From Paenibacillus sp. YPG26 (GTDB taxonomy: Bacteria; Bacillota; Bacilli; Paenibacillales; Paenibacillaceae): 10,000 nt of DNA. How positions within the stretch are numbered: position 1 is the first letter of the stretch; every line of letters begins with the position of its first letter. The stretch is taken from contig NZ_CP084530.1 of the NCBI RefSeq assembly GCF_023704175.1, forward strand, positions 1 to 10,000, given 5' to 3'. The translations under genes and the position numbers were made by a program. This document shows, in pieces, positions 1-7,765 of the stretch. The notes under the pieces were generated by a model that worked only from the letters and a program-made list of their open reading frames with translations, was not told where the DNA came from and searched no databases.

Positions 1-1347
1 GTGGACAGCCATACTTCTGAAATATGGCAGCAAATTTTATCCATCATCCAAACCAAGCTAAGCAAGCCGAGCTATGATACTTGGTTCAAAGCAACCAAAG
101 CGGTCTCCATTACCGATCAGACTATCGTCATTTCCGCACCGACCACCTTTGCCGTGGAATGGCTTGAGAGCCGCTACACCAAGCTGGTAGCAACAACCGT
201 CATGGAAATTATGGGCAAGCAGGTTGATGTCTCCTTTGTCATCGAGGAATCTAGGCCGAGTGAGCCCAGCCTTCCCCAGACCCAGACGCCACCTCCCGTT
301 CCAAGTGAAGATACGATATCCCATATGCTTAATCCGAAATATACGTTCGATACGTTCGTGATTGGTTCAGGCAACCGGTTTGCGCATGCGGCTTCGCTTG
401 CTGTAGCTGAAGCCCCGGCCCGTGCGTACAACCCTCTTTTTTTGTATGGGGGAGTAGGACTTGGCAAGACGCATCTCATGCACGCGATCGGGCATTATAT
501 TCTAGAGCACAGCCCCAGCAGCAAGGTGGTATATATCTCTTCCGAGAAATTTACGAATGAGTTCATTAACTCCATCCGGGACAACCGGGCAGAGAGCTTC
601 CGTAACAAATACCGGAATATAGATATTCTGCTGATCGACGATATTCAGTTCCTGGCCGGCAAAGAGTCCACCCAGGAGGAGTTCTTCCATACGTTCAATG
701 CGCTGCATGAAGAGCGCAAACAGATTATTATCTCAAGTGACCGTCCGCCAAAAGAAATTCCGACACTCGAGGAGCGGCTCAGATCAAGGTTCGAATGGGG
801 GCTTATTACCGATATTCAGCCGCCGGATCTGGAGACCCGGATTGCGATCCTTCGGAAGAAGGCGAAGGCGGAGAATCTGGATATTCCGAACGAGGCAATG
901 ATGTATATTGCGAATCAGATCGATACGAATATCCGCGAGCTGGAAGGGGCATTGATCCGCGTTGTTGCGTATTCATCGCTAATTAACCAGGATGTAACTA
1001 CGCATTTGGCAGCTGAAGCACTCAAGGATATCATTCCTTCCAGCAGACCCAAGATGATCACCATCCAGGATATTCAGCAGAAGGTCGGGGATTACTACAA
1101 TTTGAGGATGGAAGACTTCAAAGCCCGCAAACGGACCAAAGCTATTGCTTTTCCGAGGCAGATTGCGATGTATTTATCCCGGGAATTAACGGATTATTCA
1201 CTTCCTAAGATAGGAGAAGCCTTCGGAGGGCGTGACCATACCACCGTCATTCATGCTCATGAGAAGATTACCCAGCATTTGAAGGTTGATCAGGAGCTGT
1301 ACAAAATCATTAATACCTTAACGGAGAAAATCAAAAATTCCTCCTAA
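1..1347 (+). CDS. dnaA: chromosomal replication initiator protein DnaA
   Basis: DnaA is the AAA+ ATPase that binds DnaA boxes at oriC, opens the duplex and recruits helicase. The 448-residue protein has the usual Firmicute length and four domains: an N-terminal interaction domain (about 1-80), a short proline-rich linker (about 82-110), the AAA+ domain (about 111-340) and a helix-turn-helix DNA-binding domain (about 350-448). Walker A reads GGVGLGKT with K156 and T157; Walker B has D213 and D214; sensor 1 lies near S245-D247, the arginine-finger segment is RSRF at 261-264, and sensor 2 is around R312. The DnaA signature [14 protein letters not shown] is at 410-423. The start is GTG at base 1, the first base of the window, so its ribosome binding site and promoter cannot be seen. 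Translation begins directly in the conserved domain I, which supports this start. No frameshift or missing motif is seen. Confidence 0.98.
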   Translation: MDSHTSEIWQQILSIIQTKLSKPSYDTWFKATKAVSITDQTIVISAPTTFAVEWLESRYTKLVATTVMEIMGKQVDVSFVIEESRPSEPSLPQTQTPPPVPSEDTISHMLNPKYTFDTFVIGSGNRFAHAASLAVAEAPARAYNPLFLYGGVGLGKTHLMHAIGHYILEHSPSSKVVYISSEKFTNEFINSIRDNRAESFRNKYRNIDILLIDDIQFLAGKESTQEEFFHTFNALHEERKQIIISSDRPPKEIPTLEERLRSRFEWGLITDIQPPDLETRIAILRKKAKAENLDIPNEAMMYIANQIDTNIRELEGALIRVVAYSSLINQDVTTHLAAEALKDIIPSSRPKMITIQDIQQKVGDYYNLRMEDFKARKRTKAIAFPRQIAMYLSRELTDYSLPKIGEAFGGRDHTTVIHAHEKITQHLKVDQELYKIINTLTEKIKNSS

Positions 1348-1390
1348 TCATATGGAACTTAGCTAGTCAAAATTCAGCAAAAAACCACAA

Positions 1391-1427
1391 AAGCCTATGC
1401 ACAATTTATACACATGTGAATAGGCTT
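1391..1427. promoter_or_regulatory. hairpin carrying three DnaA boxes
   Basis: AAGCCTAT (1391-1398) and ATAGGCTT (1420-1427) form an 8-bp stem, extended after one G/A mismatch by CACA (1400-1403) with TGTG (1415-1418), leaving an 11-nt loop. DnaA-box matches fill the structure: CTATGCACA (1395-1403, plus strand, one mismatch), TTATACACA (1406-1414, plus strand, exact) and CTATTCACA on the minus strand (1415-1423, one mismatch). A short T run (1430-1433) follows, so it could also act as a weak terminator or attenuator behind dnaA. Confidence 0.75.
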
Positions 1428-1448
1428 CGTTTTATGTCTTTAGCCTGG

Positions 1449-1457
1449 TTATCCACA
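1449..1457 (+). promoter_or_regulatory. consensus DnaA box adjacent to the unwinding element
   Basis: The sequence TTATCCACA is an exact high-affinity DnaA box. It sits 12 bp before the DnaA-trio run, with a GC-rich spacer (about 1462-1470) between. In Bacillus subtilis a box in this position anchors the DnaA filament that spreads onto single-stranded trios; the same role is inferred here from spacing and orientation. Confidence 0.88.
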
Positions 1458-1469
1458 TATTCAGGCCCC

Positions 1470-1514
1470 CTACTACTTCTATAATTAATTAAAAGATATA
1501 CTTCTTCATAAAAA
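1470..1514. other. DnaA-trio run and AT-rich unwinding element
   Basis: Four consecutive trinucleotides CTA CTA CTT CTA (1470-1481) read as GAT GAT GAA GAT in 3' to 5' direction on the complementary strand, which fits the DnaA-trio pattern with a central A in each unit. They are followed by a stretch very poor in G and C up to about 1514. A GC-rich spacer and an exact DnaA box precede them. This is the known basal unwinding layout of Bacillus-type origins, so I infer it is the site of first strand opening. Confidence 0.82.
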
Positions 1515-1515
1515 G

Positions 1516-1534
1516 TGCGGATAAATTATCCCCA
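1516..1534. promoter_or_regulatory. head-to-head pair of near-consensus DnaA boxes
   Basis: TTATCCGCA on the minus strand (1516-1524) and TTATCCCCA on the plus strand (1526-1534) each differ from TTATCCACA at one position. Their facing halves make a perfect 6-1-6 palindrome, GGATAA-A-TTATCC, at 1519-1531. It lies just after the AT-rich element and about 100 bp before dnaN, so it could serve the origin, dnaN transcription, or both. Binding is inferred from sequence only. Confidence 0.55.
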
Positions 1535-1631
1535 AACCACTTTAAAACGGCAGCCCCAAAAATCAGCTTACACAAGCTTATGCCATAGATTTCACACTTA
1601 TGCCTCATAAACACGTTTAGGAGTTGAAAAC

Positions 1632-2774
1632 ATGAAAATTCGCATCTTAAAAAATGATCTTAATGAATCCATCCAGCATGTATCCAAAGCTATTTCCAGC
1701 CGGACAACGATCCCTATTCTTACCGGCATTAAACTGGAAGTGAATTTTCAAGGGGTTATTCTGACCGCAAGTGATACGGATATTTCCATCCAGGCTTTTA
1801 TTCCTGCTGAAGACGACAAGAAGACGATTGTTCAGGTGGAGCGTCCGGGTAGTGTTGTACTTCCGGCCAAGTTCTTTGTGGAAATTATTAAGAAGCTTCC
1901 ATCACAAGAGATCGAGATGGAGGTCAAAGAGGGATTTCAGACCTTTATCCGCTCAGGCTCTACAGATATTCAGCTCGTCGGTCTGGATCCGGAAGAATTC
2001 CCGGTTCTGCCAAGCATTGAGGAGGATCAGGTGATCTCCATCCCCGGTGATCTTCTTCGGAATATGATTAGACAGACGGTGTTCTCCATCTCCACTCAAG
2101 AGACAACGCCTATTCTTACCGGGGTTCTATGGAATTTGAGTGATAACCTGTTCAAGTTCGTGGCTACAGACCGTCACCGCCTAGCCAGCCGGACCGCACC
2201 GCTTGAAGATGCCGATAATGTAAGATTCAGCAATATTGTCATCTCAGGCAAAACGCTGAACGAGCTTAGCAAAATCATTCCAGACCAGAACACACGCGTG
2301 GATATCGTTGTAGCCGATAATCAGGTGTTATTCAAAATTGACCGGGTATTGTTCTATTCACGTATATTAGACGGAACCTATCCCGATACTTCTAAAATTA
2401 TTCCGACCAACTACAAGACGGAGCTTGTACTTGATACCAAGAAGTTAAGCGAGTCCATTGACCGGGCATACCTTCTCTCGCGCGAAGAGAAGACCAACAT
2501 TGTCCGCCTTCAGACGCTCGAAGATGGTACAATAGAAATTTCCTCTAGTTCATCCGAGCTGGGTAAAGTCACAGAGCAGCTGGAGGTTGCTGAGTTTAAC
2601 GGTGATCCGCTGCGCATCTCTTTCAACTCCAAATATATGCTTGATGTGCTCAAGGTCGTGGAGAGCGAGCAGCTTCATATCGGCTTCACCGGCCCGATGA
2701 GTCCAATTATTGTGAAGCCGGTGGATGAGAGCCGGAGCCTATACTTGATTCTTCCTTACCGCACGACCAACTAA
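1632..2774 (+). CDS. dnaN: DNA polymerase III beta subunit (sliding clamp)
   Basis: DnaN forms the dimeric ring that tethers the replicative polymerase to DNA and is the docking platform for many replication and repair proteins. The 380-residue product matches the family's usual length and should fold into three similar clamp domains, roughly 1-128, 129-248 and 249-380. The N-terminus (MKIRILKNDLNESI) and the segment TTPILTG in the middle domain are typical of the family, and the C-terminal LILPYRTTN corresponds to the conserved tail that lines the partner-binding pocket. The start ATG is preceded by AGGAG at 1619-1623 with 8-nt spacing. It follows dnaA in the same direction, as in most Firmicutes. 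I found no convincing sigma-A promoter of its own in the origin region, so at least part of its transcription may come from dnaA. No anomalies. Confidence 0.98.
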   Translation: MKIRILKNDLNESIQHVSKAISSRTTIPILTGIKLEVNFQGVILTASDTDISIQAFIPAEDDKKTIVQVERPGSVVLPAKFFVEIIKKLPSQEIEMEVKEGFQTFIRSGSTDIQLVGLDPEEFPVLPSIEEDQVISIPGDLLRNMIRQTVFSISTQETTPILTGVLWNLSDNLFKFVATDRHRLASRTAPLEDADNVRFSNIVISGKTLNELSKIIPDQNTRVDIVVADNQVLFKIDRVLFYSRILDGTYPDTSKIIPTNYKTELVLDTKKLSESIDRAYLLSREEKTNIVRLQTLEDGTIEISSSSSELGKVTEQLEVAEFNGDPLRISFNSKYMLDVLKVVESEQLHIGFTGPMSPIIVKPVDESRSLYLILPYRTTN

Positions 2775-2780
2775 AAAAAG

Positions 2781-2798
2781 TTATGCACCTGTTGATAA
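2781..2798. promoter_or_regulatory. abutting pair of near-consensus DnaA boxes
   Basis: TTATGCACC (2781-2789, plus strand) and TTATCAACA (2790-2798, minus strand) each deviate from TTATNCACA at one position and touch each other end to end. They fill most of the 46-bp dnaN-yaaA gap, immediately before the yaaA ribosome binding site. An exact box follows at 2834. Function is inferred from sequence only. Confidence 0.5.
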
Positions 2799-2820
2799 CT
2801 GCAGGAGAAAGGAATTTATC

Positions 2821-3036
2821 ATGAATGAGGTACTTATCCACAGTGAATATATTAAGCTGGATCAATTTCTGAAGCTGGCTGATTGCGTGCCGACAGGCGG
2901 GATGGCCAAAGCTCTGCTGCAGGATGGCGCAGTCAAGGTGAATCAGGAATTAGAGGAACGCCGGGGGCGTAAGCTGTACCCGGGAGATGTTGTCGAGGTG
3001 GAAGGCTGCGGGACGTTTCAGGTTGCGGCTAAGTAA
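2821..3036 (+). CDS. yaaA: S4-domain RNA-binding protein YaaA (RlbA family)
   Basis: This small protein (71 residues) is the S4-like protein encoded between dnaN and recF across Bacillales. It consists of little more than one S4 RNA-binding fold: ITLDQFLKLA-like text appears here as IKLDQFLKLADCVPTGG near 11-27, followed by GAVKVNQELEERRGRKLYPG, which is the characteristic loop and strand segment of S4 domains. The B. subtilis homologue is linked to ribosome maturation; the same role here is inferred. The start ATG has AAAGG at 2808-2812 with 8-nt spacing. It sits 46 bp after dnaN and 63 bp before the recF start, probably in one transcript with them. An exact DnaA box (2834-2842) overlaps its fifth to eighth codons. 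Confidence 0.93.
   Translation: MNEVLIHSEYIKLDQFLKLADCVPTGGMAKALLQDGAVKVNQELEERRGRKLYPGDVVEVEGCGTFQVAAK
2834..2842 (+). promoter_or_regulatory. consensus DnaA box inside the start of yaaA
   Basis: An exact TTATCCACA lies within the first codons of yaaA, 35 bp beyond the abutting pair at 2781-2798 and about 1.4 kb from the origin boxes. The exact match is directly visible; whether DnaA binds here to regulate the yaaA-recF-remB-gyrB run or to titrate DnaA is unknown. Confidence 0.6.
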
Positions 3037-3055
3037 CAATCCCTGATAATCGGTG

Positions 3056-3080
3056 TTACTGCCTGGCATAGGCAGCGTAA
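3056..3080 (+). promoter_or_regulatory. stem-loop just upstream of the recF ribosome binding site
   Basis: CTGCCT (3059-3064) pairs with AGGCAG (3070-3075) around the 5-nt loop GGCAT; TTA (3056-3058) can add pairs with TAA (3078-3080) across a 2-nt bulge. No T-run follows, so it is not an intrinsic terminator. Its edge is 5 nt from the AGGGGG Shine-Dalgarno of recF, so an effect on recF translation or on RNA processing is possible, but this is speculation. Confidence 0.4.
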
Positions 3081-3099
3081 GATGAGGGGGAACCGTTCA

Positions 3100-4212
3100 A
3101 TGTTCGTCAAAAGTTTAAGCTTGCAGTATTTCCGTAACTATCAGGAACTCAATCTCGGCTCCTTCGGAAATGTCAATTTAATGATTGGCCGTAATGCCCA
3201 AGGGAAGACAAATCTTCTGGAAGCGATCTTCGTGCTGGCATTAACCAAGTCACACCGGACCTCCAAGGACAAAGAGCTGATCGGTTTCCAACAAAATGCG
3301 GCCTTGCTTGCTGCTGAGGTAGATAAGAAGTATGGGGCTGTTAACTTGGAGCTAAGACTTTCTTCTCAGGGCAAAAAGGCGAAGATTAACGGCCTTGAGC
3401 AGCGTAAGCTGAGTGATTTTGTCGGAGCGCTGAATGTGGTGATGTTCGCGCCGGAGGACCTCGAAATTGTAAAAGGGACACCAGGAATCAGACGAAGATT
3501 CCTCGACATGGAGATCGGGCAGGTTACCCCCAGCTATTTATATCATCTGCAGCAGTATCAGAAGGTGCTGGTTCAGCGCAATAACATGCTCAAGCAGTCC
3601 TGGGGTGGAGGCAGTGATATGTCCACCATGCTTGAAATATGGAACGAGCAGCTTGCAGAGCACGGTGTTAAAATCATTAAGAAACGGAAACAATTCATAA
3701 GAAAACTGCAGAAGTGGGCTTCAGATATTCATCAGGGAATTACGAATGGAACCGAGAGGCTGGAGCTGACCTACTTGCCTTCTTTTGGAGAGGCTGAGGA
3801 AGAAGATGAAGCTGTCTTATTGCGGCAGTTTATGATAAAGTTATCACAAATGAAGGATCAGGAGATACGGAGGGGCATGACTCTGGCGGGACCGCACCGG
3901 GATGATCTAGCCTTCTATATCAACGGCAATGAAGCACAAGTGTATGGATCGCAAGGCCAGCAGAGAACAACGGCGCTCTCTCTTAAGCTAGCAGAGATTG
4001 AGCTGATCCATGAGGAGATCGGTGAGTATCCCGTTCTTCTGCTCGACGATGTTCTCTCTGAGCTCGATCCTTATCGGCAGACCCAATTGATCGAGACTTT
4101 TCAAAGCAAGGTACAGACGTTCATTACCGCCACGGGCATAGAGACGATTAATGCCGGCAAGCTTAAGGACGCCAGCATTTATCATGTTCATGAGGGACAA
4201 GTAAACAGCTAG
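3100..4212 (+). CDS. recF: DNA replication and repair protein RecF
   Basis: RecF is an SMC-like ABC ATPase that, with RecO and RecR, loads RecA at single-stranded gaps. I take the ATG at 3100 as the start: AGGGGG (3085-3090) lies 9 nt upstream and the protein then begins MFVKSLSLQYFRNY, matching the family's N-terminus and giving 370 residues, the usual length. The in-frame ATG at 3082 lies before that Shine-Dalgarno and would add six unusual residues. Walker A is GRNAQGKT at 30-37 (K36), the ABC signature region is GSQGQ at 283-287, and Walker B is LLLDDVLSELD around 313-323 (D316, D317). The middle, rich in charged and glutamine residues, corresponds to the lobe and coiled region. It stops 14 bp before remB. 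No defects seen. Confidence 0.97.
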   Translation: MFVKSLSLQYFRNYQELNLGSFGNVNLMIGRNAQGKTNLLEAIFVLALTKSHRTSKDKELIGFQQNAALLAAEVDKKYGAVNLELRLSSQGKKAKINGLEQRKLSDFVGALNVVMFAPEDLEIVKGTPGIRRRFLDMEIGQVTPSYLYHLQQYQKVLVQRNNMLKQSWGGGSDMSTMLEIWNEQLAEHGVKIIKKRKQFIRKLQKWASDIHQGITNGTERLELTYLPSFGEAEEEDEAVLLRQFMIKLSQMKDQEIRRGMTLAGPHRDDLAFYINGNEAQVYGSQGQQRTTALSLKLAEIELIHEEIGEYPVLLLDDVLSELDPYRQTQLIETFQSKVQTFITATGIETINAGKLKDASIYHVHEGQVNS

Positions 4213-4226
4213 GATGGAGGGGCAAG

Positions 4227-4478
4227 ATGTACATTCATTTAGGCGGAGAGAAGATTATTTCATCTCCTGAGCTTGTTGCTATTTTTGATATCTCTATCGA
4301 GAAGTCTTCGAAGATATCCAAGCAGTTCGTGACCCATGCCCTGAAGAACAAGCAGGTGGTTCACATCAGTGAGGAAGAACCGAAGTCCATTGTGGTGACC
4401 AAGCAAACGGTGTACTATTCCCCCATCTCCTCAGCAACGCTGAAGAAGCGCGCCCAACAATTTTTTGCGAATGCGTGA
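4227..4478 (+). CDS. remB: extracellular matrix regulator RemB (YaaB, DUF370 family)
   Basis: The 83-residue protein matches the YaaB/RemB family always found between recF and gyrB in Bacillales. It begins MYIHLGGEKIISSPELVAIFD, a small beta-rich start followed by a helix, and the DUF370-like part ends near residue 62; the remainder is a short basic tail. In B. subtilis RemB acts with RemA in control of biofilm matrix genes, but its biochemical role is less well defined than that of RemA, so function here is inferred by family and position. GGAGG (4216-4220) lies 6 nt before the ATG, and the gene starts 14 bp after recF and ends 39 bp before gyrB, consistent with a single transcript. Confidence 0.92.
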   Translation: MYIHLGGEKIISSPELVAIFDISIEKSSKISKQFVTHALKNKQVVHISEEEPKSIVVTKQTVYYSPISSATLKKRAQQFFANA

Positions 4479-4490
4479 GGTAATAACTGA

Positions 4491-6428
<1,938 letters not shown>

Positions 6429-6438
6429 TTCACGAAAG

Positions 6439-6460
6439 CTGCTGCCCAGGCTGCAATTTT
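6439..6460. terminator. tandem terminator hairpin, copy 1 (degenerate)
   Basis: CTGCTGCCCAGGCTGCA at 6439-6455 differs from the other two copies by one base. Arms 6440-6445 and 6450-6455 pair around CCAG with a central T/T mismatch, followed by TTTT (6457-6460). It starts 11 bp after the gyrB stop codon. The mismatch and short T-run suggest weak activity. Confidence 0.6.
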
Positions 6461-6480
6461 CTGAATAATTTTTATAGCAT

Positions 6481-6506
6481 AAAATCTGCAGCCCAGGCTG
6501 CATTTT
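6481..6506. terminator. tandem terminator hairpin, copy 2
   Basis: The core CTGCAGCCCAGGCTGCA (6486-6502) folds as TGCAGC/GCTGCA around CCAG. AAAA (6481-6484) and TTTT (6503-6506) flank it and could pair past a small bulge, so the hairpin can act in either direction. The 17-base core is identical to copy 3. Confidence 0.7.
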
Positions 6507-6525
6507 CATGAATATTTGCTCCAAG

Positions 6526-6554
6526 AAAACTGCAGCCCAGGCTGCAGTTTTTTT
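6526..6554. terminator. strong bidirectional intrinsic terminator, copy 3
   Basis: AAAACTGCAGC (6526-6536) and GCTGCAGTTTT (6541-6551) form a perfect 11-bp stem around the loop CCAG, followed by a run of seven T (6548-6554). The A-rich left flank gives a T-rich tract when read on the minus strand. It therefore fits termination of gyrB on the plus strand and of the ATP-grasp gene, which ends at 6568, on the minus strand. Confidence 0.9.
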
Positions 6555-6567
6555 ATAATTGTGACTC

Positions 6568-7395
6568 TTAGGACGTCGCCTTGCTCTTCCTTAGTCTACC
6601 GTAATGGACGGCGTACCGCCTGATCCGCTTATATATCTTTTTATCTTTGAGGTCTTTGAAGGGGAACAGTGCCGGCATGGTGTTCACTTCAAGTATCCAT
6701 GCTTTAAAGCCGCTGTCTACAGCAATATCAAGGCCAAGCTCTTTGAGCTTAGGATAAGAGTTCTGCAGCTGGTAACCTACCTGCGTACCTATTAGCCGAA
6801 GCTCGGAGAGCAGCAATTCAAGCTGCTTCTCGTCCATATGATGACTTAGGAGCCGTTCAACCGGGTAAGAGGTGCCTCCACCATGGTGATTGGTAATAAT
6901 CTTCTGCAGGGCGCCCAGACGAGCGATAAAGCCGGTGGTCTCCCACTCTCGTCTTAAATTCTTTTGTACCAATACTCGGATGTCGAATTTCCGCCTGTGG
7001 TAAGTTAGGAGATGGATGCCTTGCTGAATCAGATAATTGCGTCTTTTAATTTTGTCCATTAGCGCAGAGTATAGTTCTTCAAAGGTCATGTAAGTTTGAC
7101 CCTGAATTCCAAATCGCAGCTTATAGGTAGGGGCGGGACTCTCCATGACCGGGTTTCCTTCGGGTGGTATTTCCCCACTTGCATCTAATGCCTCTTGATC
7201 CAATTCCGCACTCATCACTCCAATTCCGTAAGTCCCTCTGTCTGGCTTGATGTATACAAGGCCGTACTGGTGAATCATAGCTCTTAGGTCCTCGAAAGAG
7301 AACTTTCGGGTTTCGGGGATGTATGGCTGCAGATTTGACTGCTGCAGGAGAATCTGTGTTTTTCTCCATTTGCTTGCTATTCGTTGAATGCTCAA
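6568..7395 (-). CDS. YheC/YheD-family ATP-grasp protein
   Basis: I assign this to the YheC/YheD family of ATP-grasp proteins, some of which are endospore coat-associated in Bacillus; the substrate is unknown. ATP-grasp signs are VYIKPDRGTYGIGV near 47-60 (K50 and the glycine-rich loop), FDIRVLVQ near 137-144, and GLDIAVDSGFKAWILEVN near 221-238 with D223, E236 and N238 as likely metal ligands. Residues 62-88 form an acidic, proline-containing stretch that may be a flexible insertion. The start is a choice: TTG at 7395 has GGAAGG (7410-7405) 9 nt upstream and gives 275 residues beginning MSIQRIASKW; an ATG at 7434 would add 13 residues but has no visible Shine-Dalgarno. No signal peptide or membrane segment is seen. 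It runs head-on to replication, between gyrB and gyrA, and shares the bidirectional terminator with gyrB. Confidence 0.85.
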   Translation of the reverse strand: MSIQRIASKWRKTQILLQQSNLQPYIPETRKFSFEDLRAMIHQYGLVYIKPDRGTYGIGVMSAELDQEALDASGEIPPEGNPVMESPAPTYKLRFGIQGQTYMTFEELYSALMDKIKRRNYLIQQGIHLLTYHRRKFDIRVLVQKNLRREWETTGFIARLGALQKIITNHHGGGTSYPVERLLSHHMDEKQLELLLSELRLIGTQVGYQLQNSYPKLKELGLDIAVDSGFKAWILEVNTMPALFPFKDLKDKKIYKRIRRYAVHYGRLRKSKATS

Positions 7396-7600
7396 TGTCA
7401 GCTTCCTTCCTTTCATTTCTAGGAGAATGGCCATCTACTGGAGATGAAAAACATAGGACAGAAGAGAAAAACAATGATATAATTATAGGATGTGGGGATT
7501 TTTCAAGTTTTTTAAGGAATGAAGAAATGCCTATATCCTAATGTATGTGAAAGGTGAACAATGGGAGTGGACACATCCCCATTTATCACCAAACGCGGGG

Positions 7601-7615
7601 AGTAGAAGGTCTACT
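7601..7615. promoter_or_regulatory. 6-3-6 dyad upstream of the gyrA promoter
   Basis: AGTAGA (7601-7606) and TCTACT (7610-7615) form a perfect inverted repeat with a 3-bp centre, ending 16 bp before the predicted -35 box of gyrA. Its size and place fit an operator for a dimeric regulator, but no matching known operator is recognised. Confidence 0.3.
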
Positions 7616-7631
7616 GGCTATCAACGTTTAA

Positions 7632-7660
7632 TTGTGCTTGATTTGTGAAAGTAATATAAT
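7632..7660 (+). promoter_or_regulatory. probable sigma-A promoter of gyrA
   Basis: TTGTGC (7632-7637) and a perfect TATAAT (7655-7660) are separated by 17 bp. The -35 box matches the consensus only in its TTG, while the -10 and spacing are ideal. Transcription would begin near 7667, giving a leader of about 180 nt. A separate gyrA promoter is expected because the terminators and the opposing gene cut gyrA off from the gyrB transcript. Confidence 0.7.
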
Positions 7661-7727
7661 AAATGTTGGAGCTTTCCTGCGTTTCATGCTCTCTTTGAGC
7701 TCTTTCTATACATAGGAGAATGAATAT

Positions 7728-7763
7728 ATGCAGTTTTATGAATCATTAATTTTATTTTGTTAA
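7728..7763 (+). CDS. possible 11-residue leader peptide upstream of gyrA
   Basis: An ATG at 7728 opens the short frame MQFYESLILFC and stops at TAA 7761-7763. AGGAG (7714-7718) lies 9 nt before it, a good Shine-Dalgarno spacing. It lies within the predicted gyrA leader and ends 2 bp before a stem-loop. This arrangement resembles translation-coupled leaders, but such a short frame can arise by chance and no family is recognised. An overlapping ATG at 7720 is too close to the AGGAG to be preferred. Confidence 0.3.
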   Translation: MQFYESLILFC

Positions 7764-7765
7764 TT

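Larger units (their letters stand above)
1348..1631. other. dnaA-dnaN intergenic part of oriC
   Basis: This 284-bp gap contains no gene. It holds two exact TTATNCACA DnaA boxes (1406-1414 and 1449-1457), four one-mismatch boxes, a GC-rich spacer followed by CTA-type trinucleotides, and an AT-rich stretch at about 1480-1514. This matches the known arrangement of the dnaA-dnaN half of the bipartite Bacillus-type origin, where unwinding occurs just downstream of dnaA. The other half, upstream of dnaA, is outside the window. The function as oriC is inferred from motif order and gene context. Confidence 0.9.
6439..6546. repeat. three tandem copies of a 17-bp hairpin core
   Basis: The core CTGCAGCCCAGGCTGCA occurs at 6486-6502 and 6530-6546 exactly, and at 6439-6455 with one change. 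Starts are 47 and 44 bp apart, separated by unrelated AT-rich sequence. Repeats are directly visible; duplication of a terminator unit is the likely origin. Confidence 0.85.

Noticed and set aside
1474..1502. Sigma-A promoter for dnaN with -10 TATACT at 1497-1502
   Set aside because: The -10 is good but no acceptable -35 sits 16-18 bp upstream; the sequence there is the DnaA-trio run.
3082..3099. Upstream ATG of recF at 3082
   Set aside because: The Shine-Dalgarno AGGGGG lies after this ATG, and the protein from 3100 matches the RecF family's N-terminus and length; the extra six residues do not.
6439..6546. Short CRISPR-like array
   Set aside because: Only three copies exist, each is a self-complementary hairpin with T-runs just after gyrB, and the sequences between them are AT-rich and shorter than expected after longer repeats; terminators explain it better.
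7686..7715. Nine-codon frame starting at 7686 in the gyrA leader
   Set aside because: The nearest GGAG is 14 nt upstream, too far for good initiation; the frame at 7728 is the better candidate.
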